A stretch of 64,000 nt of DNA from Megaleporinus macrocephalus. Lineage: Eukaryota; Chordata; Actinopteri; Characiformes; Anostomidae. The notes beneath the pieces are model-generated. The model was given only the letters and a program-made list of their open reading frames with translations. It did no database searches and was not told where the DNA came from. The position numbers and the translations under genes are program-made. Shown in pieces: positions 29,463 through 41,704 of the stretch. The stretch is from assembly GCA_021613375.1 (NCBI GenBank), contig CM038704.1, forward strand, positions 4,898,155 to 4,962,154, written 5' to 3'. The first letter of the stretch is position 1, and each line of letters starts with the position of its first letter.

Positions 29463-32400
29463 TGTATAAATATTTGACTGGTAGTGTATCTAAAACGTTT
29501 GACTGGTAGTGTATCTAAAACGTTTGACTGGTAGTGTATCTAAAACGTTTGACTGGTAGTGTACTAAAGCGTTTGACTGGTAGTGTATCTAAAACGTTTG
29601 ACTGGTAGTGTATCTAAAACGTTTGACTGGTAGTGTATCTAAATCGTTTGGCTGGTAGTGTATCTAAAACGTTTGGCTGGTAGTGTATCTAAAACGTTTG
29701 GCTGGTAGTGTATCTAAAACGTTTGACTGGTAGTGTACTAAAATGTTTGACTGGTAGTGTACTAAAACGTTTGACTGGTAGTGTACTAAAACGTTTGGCT
29801 GGTAATGTATCTAAAACGTTTCACTGGTAGTGTACTAAAAGGTTTGACTGGTAGTGTATGTAAAACGTTTGGCTGGTAGTGTATCTAAAACGTTTGGCTG
29901 GTAGTGTATCTGAAACGTTTGACTGGTAGTGTATCTAAAATGTTTGATTGGTAGTGTATCTAAAATGTTTGACTGGTAGTGATCTAAAATGTTTGACTGG
30001 TAGTGATCTAAAATGTTTGACTGGTAGTGTACTAAAACGTTTGGCTGGTAGTGTACTAAAACGTTTGACTGGTAGTGTATCTAAAACGTTTGGCTTGTAG
30101 TATACTAAAACGTTTGACTGGTAGTGTATTAAAACGTTTGAGTGGTAGTGTATCTAAAATGTTTGGCTGGTAGTGTACTAAAACGTTTGGCTGGTATTGA
30201 TCTAAAACGTTTGACTGGTAGTGTATTAAAACATTTGACTGGTGGTGTATCTAAAATGTTTGGCTGGTAGTGTCTAAAACGTTTGACAGGAAGTGATCTA
30301 AAACGTTTGACTGGTAGTGATCTAAAATGTTTGACTGGTAGTGTATCTAAAATGTTTGACTGGTAGTGTATCTAAAATGTTTGATTGGTAGTGTATCTAA
30401 AATGTTTGATTGGTAGTGTATCTAAAATGTTTGACTGGTAGTGTATCTAAAATGTTTGGCTGGTAGTGTATCTAAAATGTTTGACTGGTAGTGTATCTAA
30501 AATGTTTGACTGGTAGTGTATCTAAAATGTTTGATTGGTAGTGTATCTAAAATGTTTGACTGGTAGTGTATCTAAAATGTTTGACTGGTAGTGTATCTAA
30601 AATGTTTGACTGGTAGTGTATCTAAAATGTTTGATTGGTAGTGTATCTAAAATGTTTGATTGGTAGTGTATCTAAAATGTTTGACTGGTAGTGTATCTAA
30701 AATGTTTGGCTGGTAGTGTATCTAAAATGTTTGACTGGTAGTGTATCTAAAATGTTTGATTGGTAGTGTATCTAAAATGTTTGGCTGGTAGTCTACTAAA
30801 ACGTTTGGCTGGTAGTGTATCTAAAACGTTTGACTGGTAGTGTACTAAAACGTTTGACTGGTAGTGTATCTAAAACGTTTGACTGGTAGTGTAAAACGTT
30901 TGACTGGTAGTGTATCTAAAACGTTTGGCTGGTAGTGTACTAAAACGTTTGACTGGTAGTGTATCTAAAACGTTTGACTGGTAGTGATCTAAAATGTTTG
31001 ACTGGTAGTGTATCTAAAATGTTTGATTGGTAGTGTATCTAAAATGTTTGATTGGTAGTGTATCTAAAATGTTTGACTGGTAGTGTATCTAAAATGTTTG
31101 GCTGGTAGTGTATCTAAAATGTTTGATTGGTAGTGTATCTAAAATGTTTGACTGGTAGTGTATCTAAAATGTTTGACTGGTAGTGTATCTAAAATGTTTG
31201 ATTGGTAGTGTATCTAAAATGTTTGATTGGTAGTGTATCTAAAATGTTTGACTGGTAGTGTATCTAAAATGTTTGGCTGGTAGTGTATCTAAAATGTTTG
31301 ACTGGTAGTGTATCTAAAATGTTTGACTGGTAGTGTATCTAAAATGTTTGATTGGTAATGTATCTAAAATGTTTGACTGGTAGTGTATCTAAAATGTTTG
31401 ACTGGTAGTGTATCTAAAAATGTTTGACTGGTAGTGTATCTAAAATGTTTGATTGGTAGTGTATCTAAAATGTTTGATTGGTAGTGTATCTAAAATGTTT
31501 GACTGGTAGTGTATCTAAAATGTTTGGCTGGTAGTGTATCTAAAATGTTTGACTGGTAGTGTATCTAAAATGTTTGATTGGTAGTGTATCTAAAATGTTT
31601 GGCTGGTAGTCTACTAAAACGTTTGGTTGGTAGTGTATCTAAAACGTTTGACTGGTAGTGTACTAAAACGTTTGACTGGTAGTGTATCTAAAACGTTTGA
31701 CTGGTAGTGTAAAACGTTTGACTGGTAGTGTATCTAAAACGTTTGACTGGTAGTGTACTAAAACGTTTGACTGGTGGTGTACTAAAACGTTTGACTGGTA
31801 GTGTATCTAAAACGTTTGACTGGTAGTGTAAAACGTTTGACTGGTAGTGTATCTAAAACGTTTGATTGGTAGTGTATCTAAAATGTTTGACTGGTAGTGT
31901 ATCTAAAATGTTTGACTGGTTATGTATCTAAAATGTTTGTCTGGTAGTGTATCTAAAACGTTTGACTGGTAGTGTATCTAAAACATTTTAAAAGCTGGTA
32001 GTGCATCTAAAACATTTTAAAAGCTGGTAGGGTACTAAAACGTTTGTCTGGTAGTGTACTAAAACGTTTGTCTGGTAGTGTTACTAAAACGTTTGGCTGG
32101 TAGTGTACTAAAACGTTTGACTGGTAGTGTACTAAAATGTTTGGCTGGTAGTGTATCTAAAATGTTTGACTGGTTATGTATCTAAAATGTTTGTCTGGTA
32201 GTGTATCTAAAACGTTTGACTGGTAGTGTATCTAAAACGTTTGACTGGTAGTGTATCTAAAACCTTTGACTGGTAGTGTACTAAAACGTTTGACTGGTAG
32301 TGTACTAAAACGTTTGACTGGTAGTGTATCTAAAACGTTTGGCTGGTAGTGTATCTAAAACGTTTGACTGGTTGTGTATCTAAAATGTTTGTCTGGTAGT

Positions 32401-32945
32401 GTATCTAAAACGTTTGACTGGTAGTGTATCTAAAACGTTTGTCTGGTAGTGTACTAAAACGTTTGGCTGGTAGTGTACTAAAACGTTTGACTGGTAGTGT
32501 ATCTAAAACGTTTGGCTGGTAGTGTACTAAAACGTTTGACTGGTAGTGTACTACAATGTTTGTCTGGTAGTGTACTAAAACGTTTGACTGGTAGTGTATC
32601 TAAAATGTTTGACTGGTAGTGTATCTAAAACGTTTGAGTGGTAGTGTATCTAAAGCGTTTGTCTGGTAGTGTATCTAAAACGTTTGACTGGAAGTGTATC
32701 TAAAACGTTTGACTGGTAGTGTACTAAAACGTTTGGCTGGTAGTGTATCTAAAAGGTTTGTCTGGTAGTGTATCTAAAACGTTTGGCTGGTAGTGTATCT
32801 AAAAGGTTTGACTGGTAGTGTATCTAAAACGTTTGACTGGTAGTGTATCTAAAACGTTTGGTTGGTAGTGTACTAAAACGTTTGGCTGGTAGTGTATCTA
32901 AAACGTTTGGCTGGTAGTGTATCTAAAACGTTTGGCTGGTGCGAC
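29463..32945 (+). repeat. 25-bp minisatellite, about 140 units, related to MITE terminus
   Basis: The unit GTTTGACTGGTAGTGTATCT followed by AAAAC, with frequent shorter forms (GTGTACTAAAAC, GTGATCTAAAAC). It aligns to the MITE right end AAACTTTTGAGCGGTAGTGT with few mismatches. Units with AAAATG cluster in the middle (about 30320-31600) and AAAACG types at both ends. It contains larger internal duplications. Confidence 0.95.
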
Positions 32946-33330
32946 CATCTACATGTACAGTCACGTCACATAATTATGACCACAGCTCATATCCAGAGTA
33001 ACCGAACAAGAGAAAGTGGTCAGCTTGGTGTGGCTCAATAGAGAAAACTGTGCCCCCTACAACTTTATACCAAGTGGAGTCACATTATTAGTATAACCAC
33101 CAGCTAATATCCAGAGTGATTGCCATGTGCAGCATGGACAGCAGCTAGACGGACTGGGAGCTCAATAAGGTCCTGGTAGGTGGTCACAGGTAGCTGGAGT
33201 CATGCTGACTGCAGTGCATCCCACAGCTGTTGGAGGGAGCCTTGAGGAGGATCCATAGAGCCAACACCACCATCCAGGGGGTCCCACAGATGCTCAATTG
33301 GGACATTTCTAGCCGTATGACGTGTAACAT
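32946..33330 (-). mobile_element. Tc1-like relics (10765-11310 family)
   Basis: GTGGAGTCACATTATTAGTA at 33074 and CTAGACGGACTGGGAGCTCA near 33147 match the element at 10765-11310. GTGCATCCCACAGCTGTTGG and CCATAGAGCCAACACCACCA follow. A second, poorer start (CAGTCACGTCACATAATTAT) is at about 32960. Coding capacity is destroyed. Confidence 0.75.
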
Positions 33331-33368
33331 TTTATTGCTGTGTTGTTGCGGTGCTGTTTTTAGTCAAC

Positions 33369-33370
<2 letters not shown>

Positions 33371-33447
<77 letters not shown>
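33371..33447. repeat. (TA)n microsatellite
   Basis: Pure TA run abutting a MITE terminus. Confidence 0.95.
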
Positions 33448-33449
<2 letters not shown>

Positions 33450-33966
33450 TACCGCTCAAAAGTTTGGGATCACAGTGAAATGTTCTTGTTGTTAATGGAG
33501 TATCTTCTTCCTTAACACAACAATGGACTGACGGGTCTCTAAAGAAAGTTGTTTCTTTCTGGTCATTGTGAGTCGGTCAGCAAGCCATCAACTGCTGATG
33601 CTTCAGATACTAAACTAACCTAGAATGTTGTTCACCCTTTTATACTCACTTATTAGTAGAATGTTTTTCAGCTGTGCATCACAATTGAGCAAGAGTGTCC
33701 TAGCAACCAATTAGTCCAATAACATCCTTAACTTGGATTGGTGGTCGTACCAGGAGATTTAGACAGAGGACTGAGAATTGCTGATAATAGAACTATATGC
33801 AAAATAAGCCTCTATACAAAAATAACTTTAATACAAACATTTTTATTCTTTAAAAATCATCTGATACACTTATATTAATTGTGCAATGAACAATATTGTT
33901 TTTTAATTGCATGAAAATTGCATGAAATGAAATTCTAAAGTGATCCTAAACTTTTGAGCGGTAGTG

Positions 33967-33968
<2 letters not shown>
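33448..33968 (-). mobile_element. Tc1-like MITE, copy 4
   Basis: Reverse orientation: it starts ACTACCGCTCAAAAGTTTGG and ends AAACTTTTGAGCGGTAGTGT. It contains the reverse complement of the transposase start. TA tracts flank both ends. Confidence 0.87.

Positions 33969-34026
<58 letters not shown>
33968..34026. repeat. (TA)n microsatellite
   Basis: TA run beginning at the MITE terminus (GTGTATGTATATATATA). Confidence 0.95.
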
Positions 34027-34029
<3 letters not shown>

Positions 34030-34344
34030 GAAACAGAAGAATTCCAACAACAACCTAGCGAATAGGAATCCAACTTCAGCCTCATTTGAGATCAGAACAT
34101 CAGAGTTTTAGATAGTTCGAAAGCTCTACGGCTCCAAAGAAGTAGGACTAATTTGCAGTGTTGGTAGATTAAATGTTGTAGCCGAGTAAATCGCAAAACT
34201 CTGCCAGCAACACGTATATATAGTATATAGTATCTCTGTGTAATGATACGGTACAGCTCTCATATACACACCTGCTCTGCAGATCTTCCTTCTAATTTCT
34301 TCAGTTTAAATAAGGCCCATCATGTGGGGCCACTTACAATTTTT
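34027..34344. other. Intergenic sequence, nothing recognised
   Basis: No gene or repeat assigned. Confidence 0.4.
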
Positions 34345-34740
34345 CAAGTACAAAACTCTTTATTATTGAAATATTTAGTAGTGCTTTTACATACATCAGT
34401 ATGTTTATTTAACCCTTTCCAAGCTTCTCCTAAACAACCCAGTATTATTATCAGTTCTCATCTAATACCTGCTTTGATTGCTCAGTACTTCATTAAGATA
34501 AATCAAGATTTGCTGCTGAAGGAAGTGAACACATTCATACAATGTCTGGGGCGTCCAGGAGAAATCTGGAACCACACTTTGTTCTTCAAACTGGAGCTCA
34601 AGATCTGATCTACTTCTCTCACAATAACATATTCATGTTACTTTGTATTGTGATGAAAATACACTTATTGATCAGATAGACCATCAGACTCAATAATTAC
34701 CCAGACACCTCAGGCTATCGTACATTACTTACTGTGTCCA
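34345..34740 (+). mobile_element. MITE-like repeat 'ctggggcgtccagg', copy 2
   Basis: CTTCTCCTAAACAACCCAGT, GTCTGGGGCGTCCAGGAGAA and CAAACTGGAGCTCAAGATCT are shared with 9575-9960 (minus) and 37222-37733. The 121-codon frame here is open by chance. Confidence 0.7.
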
Positions 34741-34924
34741 CACCTTTAATTGACTCTTAAGTCTCATGATTAGCTATGAGCATTACTTCCCACATTCTTT
34801 CATGCATCTTTACATTGACATGGAGCTTAAGCACTACATCCACTAGAGGGCAGTCCAGAGTCAAGTTGTTGGTGGATGGTGGTGGTCTATCGGGCACATG
34901 GACTCATGTTACAAGCAAGTTCTA

Positions 34925-35470
34925 CACTTACAGACTGTAGTTCATCTGATTCTCTGTATACTTTATTACTCTGTTCTTCAATGATCAGGACCCCCACAGG
35001 ACCACCACAGAGCAGCTACTATTAGGGAGGTGGGTCATTCTAAACACTGCAGTGACACTGACGTGGTAATGGTGTGTTAGTGTGTGTTGTGCTGGTGTGA
35101 GTGGATCAGACACAGCAGTGCTGCTGCTGCTGAAGTGTTGTGTCACTGCTGGACTGAGAATCGTCCACCAACCAAAACTATCCAGACAGCAGTGTCCTGT
35201 GGGCAGCGTCCATGAAGGACTAGAGGAACACAAACTGTGTAACAGCAGATGAGCTACTGTCTCTGACTATACATCTACAAGGTGGACCAGCAAGTAGTAG
35301 GAGTGTCTAATAGAGTGGACAGTGAGTGGACACTCTACCACCATATCAGTGTCACTGCAGTGCTGAGAATGACCCACCTCCCTAATAGTATCTGCACTGT
35401 GAGGGTCCTGTGGGGGTCCTGATCATTGAAGAACAGAGTAATAAAGTATTAGAGAATCAGATGAACTACA
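34925..35470. mobile_element. Foldback element, copy 3 (near complete)
   Basis: Arms ATGATCAGGACCCCCACAGG and GTGGGGGTCCTGATCATTGA are inverted, as are the further blocks GTGACACTGACGTGG and CAGTGTCACTGCAGTGCTGA. The outer phrase CAGACTGTAGTTCATCTGAT is mirrored by AATCAGATGAACTACAGTCT. The interior carries TAGATGTA/TACATCTA words. No coding capacity. Confidence 0.85.
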
Positions 35471-35478
35471 GTCTGTTA

Positions 35479-35479
<1 letters not shown>

Positions 35480-35552
<73 letters not shown>
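35480..35552. repeat. (TA)n(TG)n microsatellite
   Basis: TA run to 35522, then TG run to 35552, immediately after the foldback element. Confidence 0.95.
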
Positions 35553-35555
<3 letters not shown>

Positions 35556-36060
35556 GCAATTGGTGCAACAGCTGCACAAGATTCTTGCATCATTATTTCA
35601 AACAGATAAATAAATAAATGCGCTGTAACAATGGTGCTAGCGAAAGGGCAAAAATGGCTGATATGGATGAGCTTACAAAGTGCAAGAACTTGGGTTCTGC
35701 TACAAACGAGGACACATATAAAAGAGCTTCAGTTCTTTGTTGAGCGTGTGAGCGAATCCTCCCCACTCGACTTTATGTTTAACATCTATTAAAAACAACA
35801 GTTCACAAGCAGCCTTCTCCACCGAGTCCGCCTTCGGCTATAGCGGGTATATGAGTAAACACTGCTTAAAATACATGGAGGGAACAAACATTTTGATAAA
35901 TGAGTCCATTGGAAAAAGCCTAATTGGGGGCGTGTGGGCCAAACAAGACAATGCAGGCTGAAAGGGTGGCTAGAGTATGAAAATGAAAGTCATTACAAAG
36001 ACAATACAGTAATTAATTAGTCGAGCTACCCGGTTGTTGTTGTTGTTGCTCTCACTGGTA
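35553..36060. other. Intergenic sequence, nothing recognised
   Basis: A short GTT run at about 36033. No gene seen. Confidence 0.4.
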
Positions 36061-36860
36061 CAATCCTCATCCTCCTCTCCAGCCTGGTCACCAACTTTCT
36101 GCAGAGTCAATCACTACAGACCTCCAAACTTCATGTGGCCTTCAGATCCGCTCAAGAACAGACCATAGAGAGCTTCATGGAATGGGCTTCCATGGCTGTG
36201 CAGCTGCATCCAAGCCTCACATCACCAAGAACAATGCAGAGTGTTGGATGCAGTGGAGTAAAGAACGCCGCCACTGGACTCTAGAGCAGTGGAGACTTGT
36301 TCTCTGGAGTGACCAATCCCGCTTCTCCATCTGGGAATCTGATGGACTAGTCTGGGTTTGGCGGTTGCCAGGAGAACGGTACTTGTCTGACTGCATTGTG
36401 CTAAGTGTAAAGTTTGGTGGAGGGGGGATTATAATGTGGGGTTGTTTTTCAGAAGGTGGGCTCTGTTCCAGTGAAAGGAACTCTTAATGCTTCAGCAGAC
36501 CAAGAGATTCTGGACAATTTCACGCTCCCAACTTCGTGGGGACAGTTTGGGGACGGCCCCTTCCTGTTCCAACATGACTGGAAATAAGACATGGAGGAGC
36601 GAGTTTGGTGTGGAAGAACTTGACTGGCCTGCACAGAGTCCTGACCTCCACCTGATAGAACACCTTTGGGATGAATTAGAGCGGAGACTGTGAGCCAGAC
36701 CTTCTCGTCCAACATCAGTGTCTGACCTCACTAATGCACTTCTGGAAGAATTGTCGGTCAAACATTCCCATAAACACTCTCCTAAACCGTGTGGAGAGTC
36801 TTCCCAGAAGAGTTGAAGCTGTTATAGCTGCAAAGGTTGGGCCGACATCATATTAAACCC
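36060..36860 (+). pseudogene. Tc1-like transposase pseudogene
   Basis: The + strand holds most of the catalytic half of a Tc1-type transposase. Blocks in order: MGFHGCAAASKPHI near 36182, LVLWSDQSRFSIW (first catalytic Asp), IIMWGCFS, FQHDWK-like (second Asp region, altered) and DWPAQSPDLHLIEHLWDE (proline-rich block with the last acidic position). At least one frameshift lies near 36460, where the frame changes between CFS and the following segment. The end T-S-Y-stop is near 36845-36856. The N-terminal helix-turn-helix domain is not seen. It is inactive and larger than the other Tc1 relics here. Confidence 0.85.
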
Positions 36861-37221
36861 TATGGATTAAGAATGGGACGTCACTCAAGTTCATATGAGT
36901 GTGAAGACAGATGCGTGAACACTCAGTATATATATACACAGCAGTATAGTGTATTTTCATTATCATCAGTCCAATCATTGTGAAATTTTCATACAATACA
37001 TACAACATTAACACTTCACTTCAGGCGAGCTCTTCACTTCCCCACTAGATGTAACTGATCAGCCACCACATGTTCGGTGACTTCGGTGCTTCTGTGAAAT
37101 TCTGATGTTGTTTTAATTTTGTCAGAAGCCACTAACTGCCATCTTTGGCCAACAATAGTAAAATTATCACATTATTTAATTGTATAATAACAAAGTATCA
37201 AATCTAGATACAAAAATCTAG

Positions 37222-37733
37222 AGCACTATGCAAATGTTTGAGACACTTGGGGACATTATTATATTTAAAAAGCTATCTGTCTAGACAGGAAGCTTTTATT
37301 TACTCAGTAAACACTTTATTATTAAAATATTTATACAGTATTAATAGAGTAAGTAGTTCTTTTTAATTGTGTGTTTATTTAACTCTTTCCAAGCTTCTCC
37401 TTGTGGAAACATCCCAGTATTATTTACAGTTCTCATCTAATTTGACTGCTCAGTACTTCATTAAGCTAAATCAAGATTGCTGCTGAAGGAACTGAACACA
37501 TTCATACAATGTCTGGGGCGTCCAGGAGAAATCTGGAACTACACTTTGTTCTTCAAACTGGAGCTCAGGATCTGATCTACTTCTTTCACAATAACATAGT
37601 CACATTACTTTGTATTGTATGTATGATTATTTACATCTGTTCTAATCAGATCTGGTGGTTTAAATACACTTATTGATCAAATAAAGACTTTTAAACTATC
37701 AGCTCAGGTGCCTCAGACTTTTGCACAGCAGTG
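37222..37733 (+). mobile_element. MITE-like repeat 'ctggggcgtccagg', copy 3 with inverted ends
   Basis: Starts AGCACTATGCAAATGTTTGA and ends TCAGACTTTTGCACAGCAGT, which are roughly inverted. Contains TGTCTGGGGCGTCCAGGAGA. It is the most complete of three copies and points to a Tc1/mariner-type non-autonomous element of about 510 bp. Confidence 0.7.
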
Positions 37734-38149
37734 TCTGGAGTTTTGGTCAGTCAGGTCCAGCTTACCTGCAGTCTGGCGCCCCTGGCTGAAACTGTCCTGC
37801 TGGAAAATGGAACCTGGAGCTCGAATGACAATTTGGGCTTGTGCATCCAAATTCTGGTCCTGAATCTAAAGCTCCAGTCTAATCAATGTGCAGCAGGTGT
37901 GTTAGATAAGTGTGTTAGCTACACTTTGCAGGCTGTACATCTCCAGGGGTCCTGCTCTCCTCATGAAAGCCAATGACTTTGATCAAATAAGTGGGCTATT
38001 TTTCTTCCTGCGCATTAAGCGGCCCAGATGAGCCTCAGACCTGCAAAGATGAACGGCTCGCACTTCAAGCCGGGGGGCTTTTATGAACTTTGTTTAAGGA
38101 CGTTTCTAGAATGACTCTGATTCTGGTTGCGCAACTATATACTAGTAAA

Positions 38150-38800
38150 ATTGCTTACTGCCAGATCTTCTCTGCATAGCTTGACCGGTAGTTTTCGAAA
38201 TCGTCTCGAAAACGTTCCTACTCCAGGTTGTCTGGTCTTATGTGTGATTCGGGCTTGTATACAGCTTTTTGATTGGAAGCCTGATTCCGGACAACAGCAG
38301 ATTTTTTCTGGATTTTAATTCCCATAGAGAATGAATAGGATGGAAAAATGCACGCCAATCTACTGAACTTCTACTCGACCGACAGACACCGTTTCACATA
38401 CACTGACTCAGAGCAGACCCCCGACCACAACTGTAATGTTGGTTTGACCCACACTCCACTGTTTCTTTGTTTTTTCCATTCCTCTTTTTTCCCCATAGAG
38501 TCCTTTCATTTTCAGTCACATTCAAACAACATGGTTTCATTTAACCTACAGCCTCCACGCTGCATGTACTCTTTTAAGGCAGATTCCCAAATACTAATAC
38601 ACAGATATACTGACCTGCACTCGTCTGTTTGTCATTTATTCATCCCTCATTCATAGAGTCTTATTTATTTTCAGCTAAACCAAAACATTACGGTTTCATT
38701 TAACCTACAGCCTCCAAACTGGCTGTACTAACTCAGAGCATATCCCTAAACCTCTAATCCACAGACATACTGACCCGCACTCCTCTATTTGTCGTTTATG
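38150..38800 (+). repeat. Dispersed repeat 'cacgccaatctactgaac', copy 1
   Basis: GAATGAATAGGATGGAAAAA, GCACGCCAATCTACTGAACT, GACAGACACCGTTTCACATA and TTAACCTACAGCCTCCA recur at 52255-52660 in rheb intron 3. The 3' part (TTTCATTTAACCTACAGCCT) is itself duplicated inside this copy. Confidence 0.8.
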
Positions 38801-39459
38801 CGCAACCATCCTACTGAGGCTGCTTTAACATAACGTCGCTGTCCAATGAAAAACAAGTATCTTCAAAATAGCAACTTTATAGAAGAGGCCCGAGTCAATG
38901 TAAGTCAGTGGAACCAGAAGTATTTCCAAGACATTTTAGGGCGTTTACACACCAGCACTAGTTAGTCTGGTTAAAACGGACTCTGGTTTGTTTGGTACGG
39001 TTCGTTTTGGCAGGTGTGAAAACAGTAATCGCACTCGGGTGGGGACCAAAGCAACCACACCGAGACCCTCGAGAAGAGGTGGTCTCGATCCATTTATGAA
39101 CGAACTCCGGAGCGATTTGTTTGTGGTGAGAATGTGATCCGACCTCGATCTGACCCAAGTGTTAGGTGTACTCCACAAGTTTGATCTAAACATCTCCTGC
39201 AGCCAGGTGTGCTTTGCATTATGGGATGCGGCAGATGGCGTAACAGAGAACTGGAAAACTGTAGCAGCTAACAGGGCGAGGACAATGAAGCGAGGTCTCT
39301 CTTGGACTAGCAGTGAGGGACGTTGTCTACTTGATGTTTGGAGTGAGCTGGGTGTTCTGCAGGTGGACTGTAGTTATATTATGGTATATTATCATATTAT
39401 TACAGCTATGAACAGATGCTGTCTCTGCCGATGCTCCGTGATACGCTCTAGTCAAGACA

Positions 39460-39550
39460 AGTCAAGTCAAATCATGTCAAGTCAAGTCAAATCAAGTGGG
39501 TTTTATTGTCATTTCAACTACATACAGAGTACACAGTGAAACGAAACAAC
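39460..39550 (+). repeat. Retroelement tail-like repeat with AAGTC words
   Basis: GTCAAGTCAAATCAAGTGGG, TTTTATTGTCATTTCAACTA and CACAGTGAAACGAAACAACG. This is a common type of fish retroelement end; the class is not assigned. Confidence 0.55.
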
Positions 39551-39812
39551 GTTCCTCCGTATGTAGTTTCTCTACAAGAAATGTGCAGTAGTTTGGGAAA
39601 ACCGGATCTTCTTTCTGTGTTTACTTTCTTGCTCGCACGCCAGATAGCTCTGACCAATCAGAGGAGACGACGTGCTCACGTGGTTTGTTGGAGAGCATTT
39701 TGGTGCGTTTAGGTTTTTGCCTGTGAAAACAAACTTAACCAAGGAGGAAACGCTCCAAGTAAACAAAGTCATTTGTTTATATGAAGTCATAATTGTTTAT
39801 CTTCCTTTCTAA

Positions 39813-39880
39813 ACACTATATGGCCAAAACTATGTGGACACCTGATCATTACACCTATATTTGTTTCTCATTCCAAAACC
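39813..39880 (+). mobile_element. Tc1/mariner-type terminus fragment
   Basis: AACACTATATGGCCAAAACT followed by ATGTGGACACCTGATCATTA resembles the well-known inverted-repeat terminus of fish DNA transposons. No second end is visible. Confidence 0.55.
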
Positions 39881-39889
39881 ATGAGATGA

Positions 39890-41280
39890 GCGGGTGAAGC
39901 TAACGTCAGCTAACATCAGCTAAAGCAGGCTCAGTAACTGAGCTTACCTGGTTTACCTCCACGTACACGGAGGATCTTGAACTCCTCTCACTCCTCTCTC
40001 TACTCTCACTAATCTTCAGACGTGAAATGATCTACAGATGACGGAGTGAGAGGACGCTCCTTTCCAATGTGATGTTTAAAGTTGACAGGTTTAGTCACTT
40101 TCTGGATATTTAGGGGTCTTTGGGTCATTTGTGCTCGGGGGTCCACTGTACATCCAATTACTGAAGCCAAAAACAACACCATCTTTCTGTCACTGTGTGT
40201 TACTGTTAGTGCATCTTCTAGCGCTGTTGTCCACCATCTACGTCACACATGCAGTTTCTGAACAGTGGGCGGAGGTAAACAGTCTTTTAAGCCGTATTTC
40301 TTGACTTTTGTAAACAATAAAACGTTTTCTGACTTTTAATAATCACAAGTTAGAAACTCATACTCTGCTGTATTTATGTGTTCGACATTTTCATATTAGC
40401 TGTTGCTTAGCCTTTAATAGTTTTGATCCTCATCGGATTCTTTCAACAGAGACAGCCGGGCTTTGAAGATTTAAAGAGGCCAAAAACTTTTTTACTGTGA
40501 TTGTCAGTCAGTGGAACAAAAACATTTTCCAAGTTATTTTTTACATTCATTATAAACGGTTTACACAATGTAAACGGCAGCTGTCGTGATCGAACGATTG
40601 AAACATTAATATCGACAAATAAGAAGATTTGTTTGTGTTTTTCTTAGGACAGGGACGATGTCCAACATCCAGGGAGCTCACCTGTGGAGTTTGATGGCTT
40701 GGTATAGTTTGTTTGGTTGGTTGACTGTAGCTGAATATCCTCAAAACTCAAACAAACACTAAGCAGTTTTTGAAATCTCGGCCCGACCGACACTAAGAAT
40801 GTTGTTCAATACAGTTCTCTTAAATAGAGATTTGAAATCATCTGCAAAATTCAATGGTGGATGTAAACAGAGTCATTAAGAGTGGTTTGGTGGCAAATGT
40901 TCCGATCTAGACTGTTCACAGTGGTGGTGAATGGAACCAGACGTCTGAATAGAATAAGACCTATAAAAGCTCCCTCACGATTTTTGCCTGAAATGTATTT
41001 TTAGAGATTAGAGAGGATTATGGCATACACTGTGCAATGTTAGAAATCTCGGCCTGACTGACGCTAAGAATGTTGTTCAATACAAAGTTTAAATAGTATT
41101 CTAATACATCTTAAGAAAATCTTCATAATGTTCTAAAAAACTTTCTGAGTTTGTTTTCTTATGTAAGCTGTAGCTGTATTGTCTTAAATACTATCAATAT
41201 CATTTTGCATTCTGAATCTGAATGTAATCTTATTTACATTAATGAGCTATTTAGTTTTGTCTGCTCAGTGATGACGGCTG
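39890..41280. other. Intergenic sequence with short repeat fragments
   Basis: Contains the GTGGTGAATGGAACCAGAC fragment near 40925. AATGTTGTTCAATACA and AATCTCGGCC recur at 40770-40830 and 41045-41085, a short internal duplication. No gene is seen. Confidence 0.45.
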
Positions 41281-41329
41281 TATATTAATATTTATGTTTT
41301 GGGAAGATCAGTGGAAGATACAGTTTAAG

Positions 41330-41575
41330 GCAACTTGTATTTGTTCTCTTCTCTGTAGGTGTTCCAGTCTTGCTAGGTATTGCATTGTCTGTTTTCTAGG
41401 TATCAGCACTGGCCCCGTGTTTATGGCAGTGCTTGAGTTTAAGAGTAGTTTGGACTTAAACCTGTTTGTACTAGATGGAGATTCATACTCTGACTGAACA
41501 CTAAGCACTTTTATAAGTCACTCTGGATAAGAGCTTTTGCTAAATGCCGTAAATGTAAATGTAACTCTCTGACTC
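41330..41575 (+). repeat. L2/CR1-type LINE or SINE 3' tail
   Basis: ATAAGTCACTCTGGATAAGA followed by GCTTTTGCTAAATGCCGTAA and ATGTAAATGTAA is the typical 3' end of fish L2-class retroelements and their SINEs. Confidence 0.7.
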
Positions 41576-41704
41576 TCTGATATGTGATTATATGTGATGT
41601 GAGTTATATGTGATGTTATGAAATACTTCAGAACTTTGTTTAGGAGAACTGTTAAGAATACATTTTTACAGACTGTCTTTCTTAACACACTTCTGTGAGG
41701 CTCA

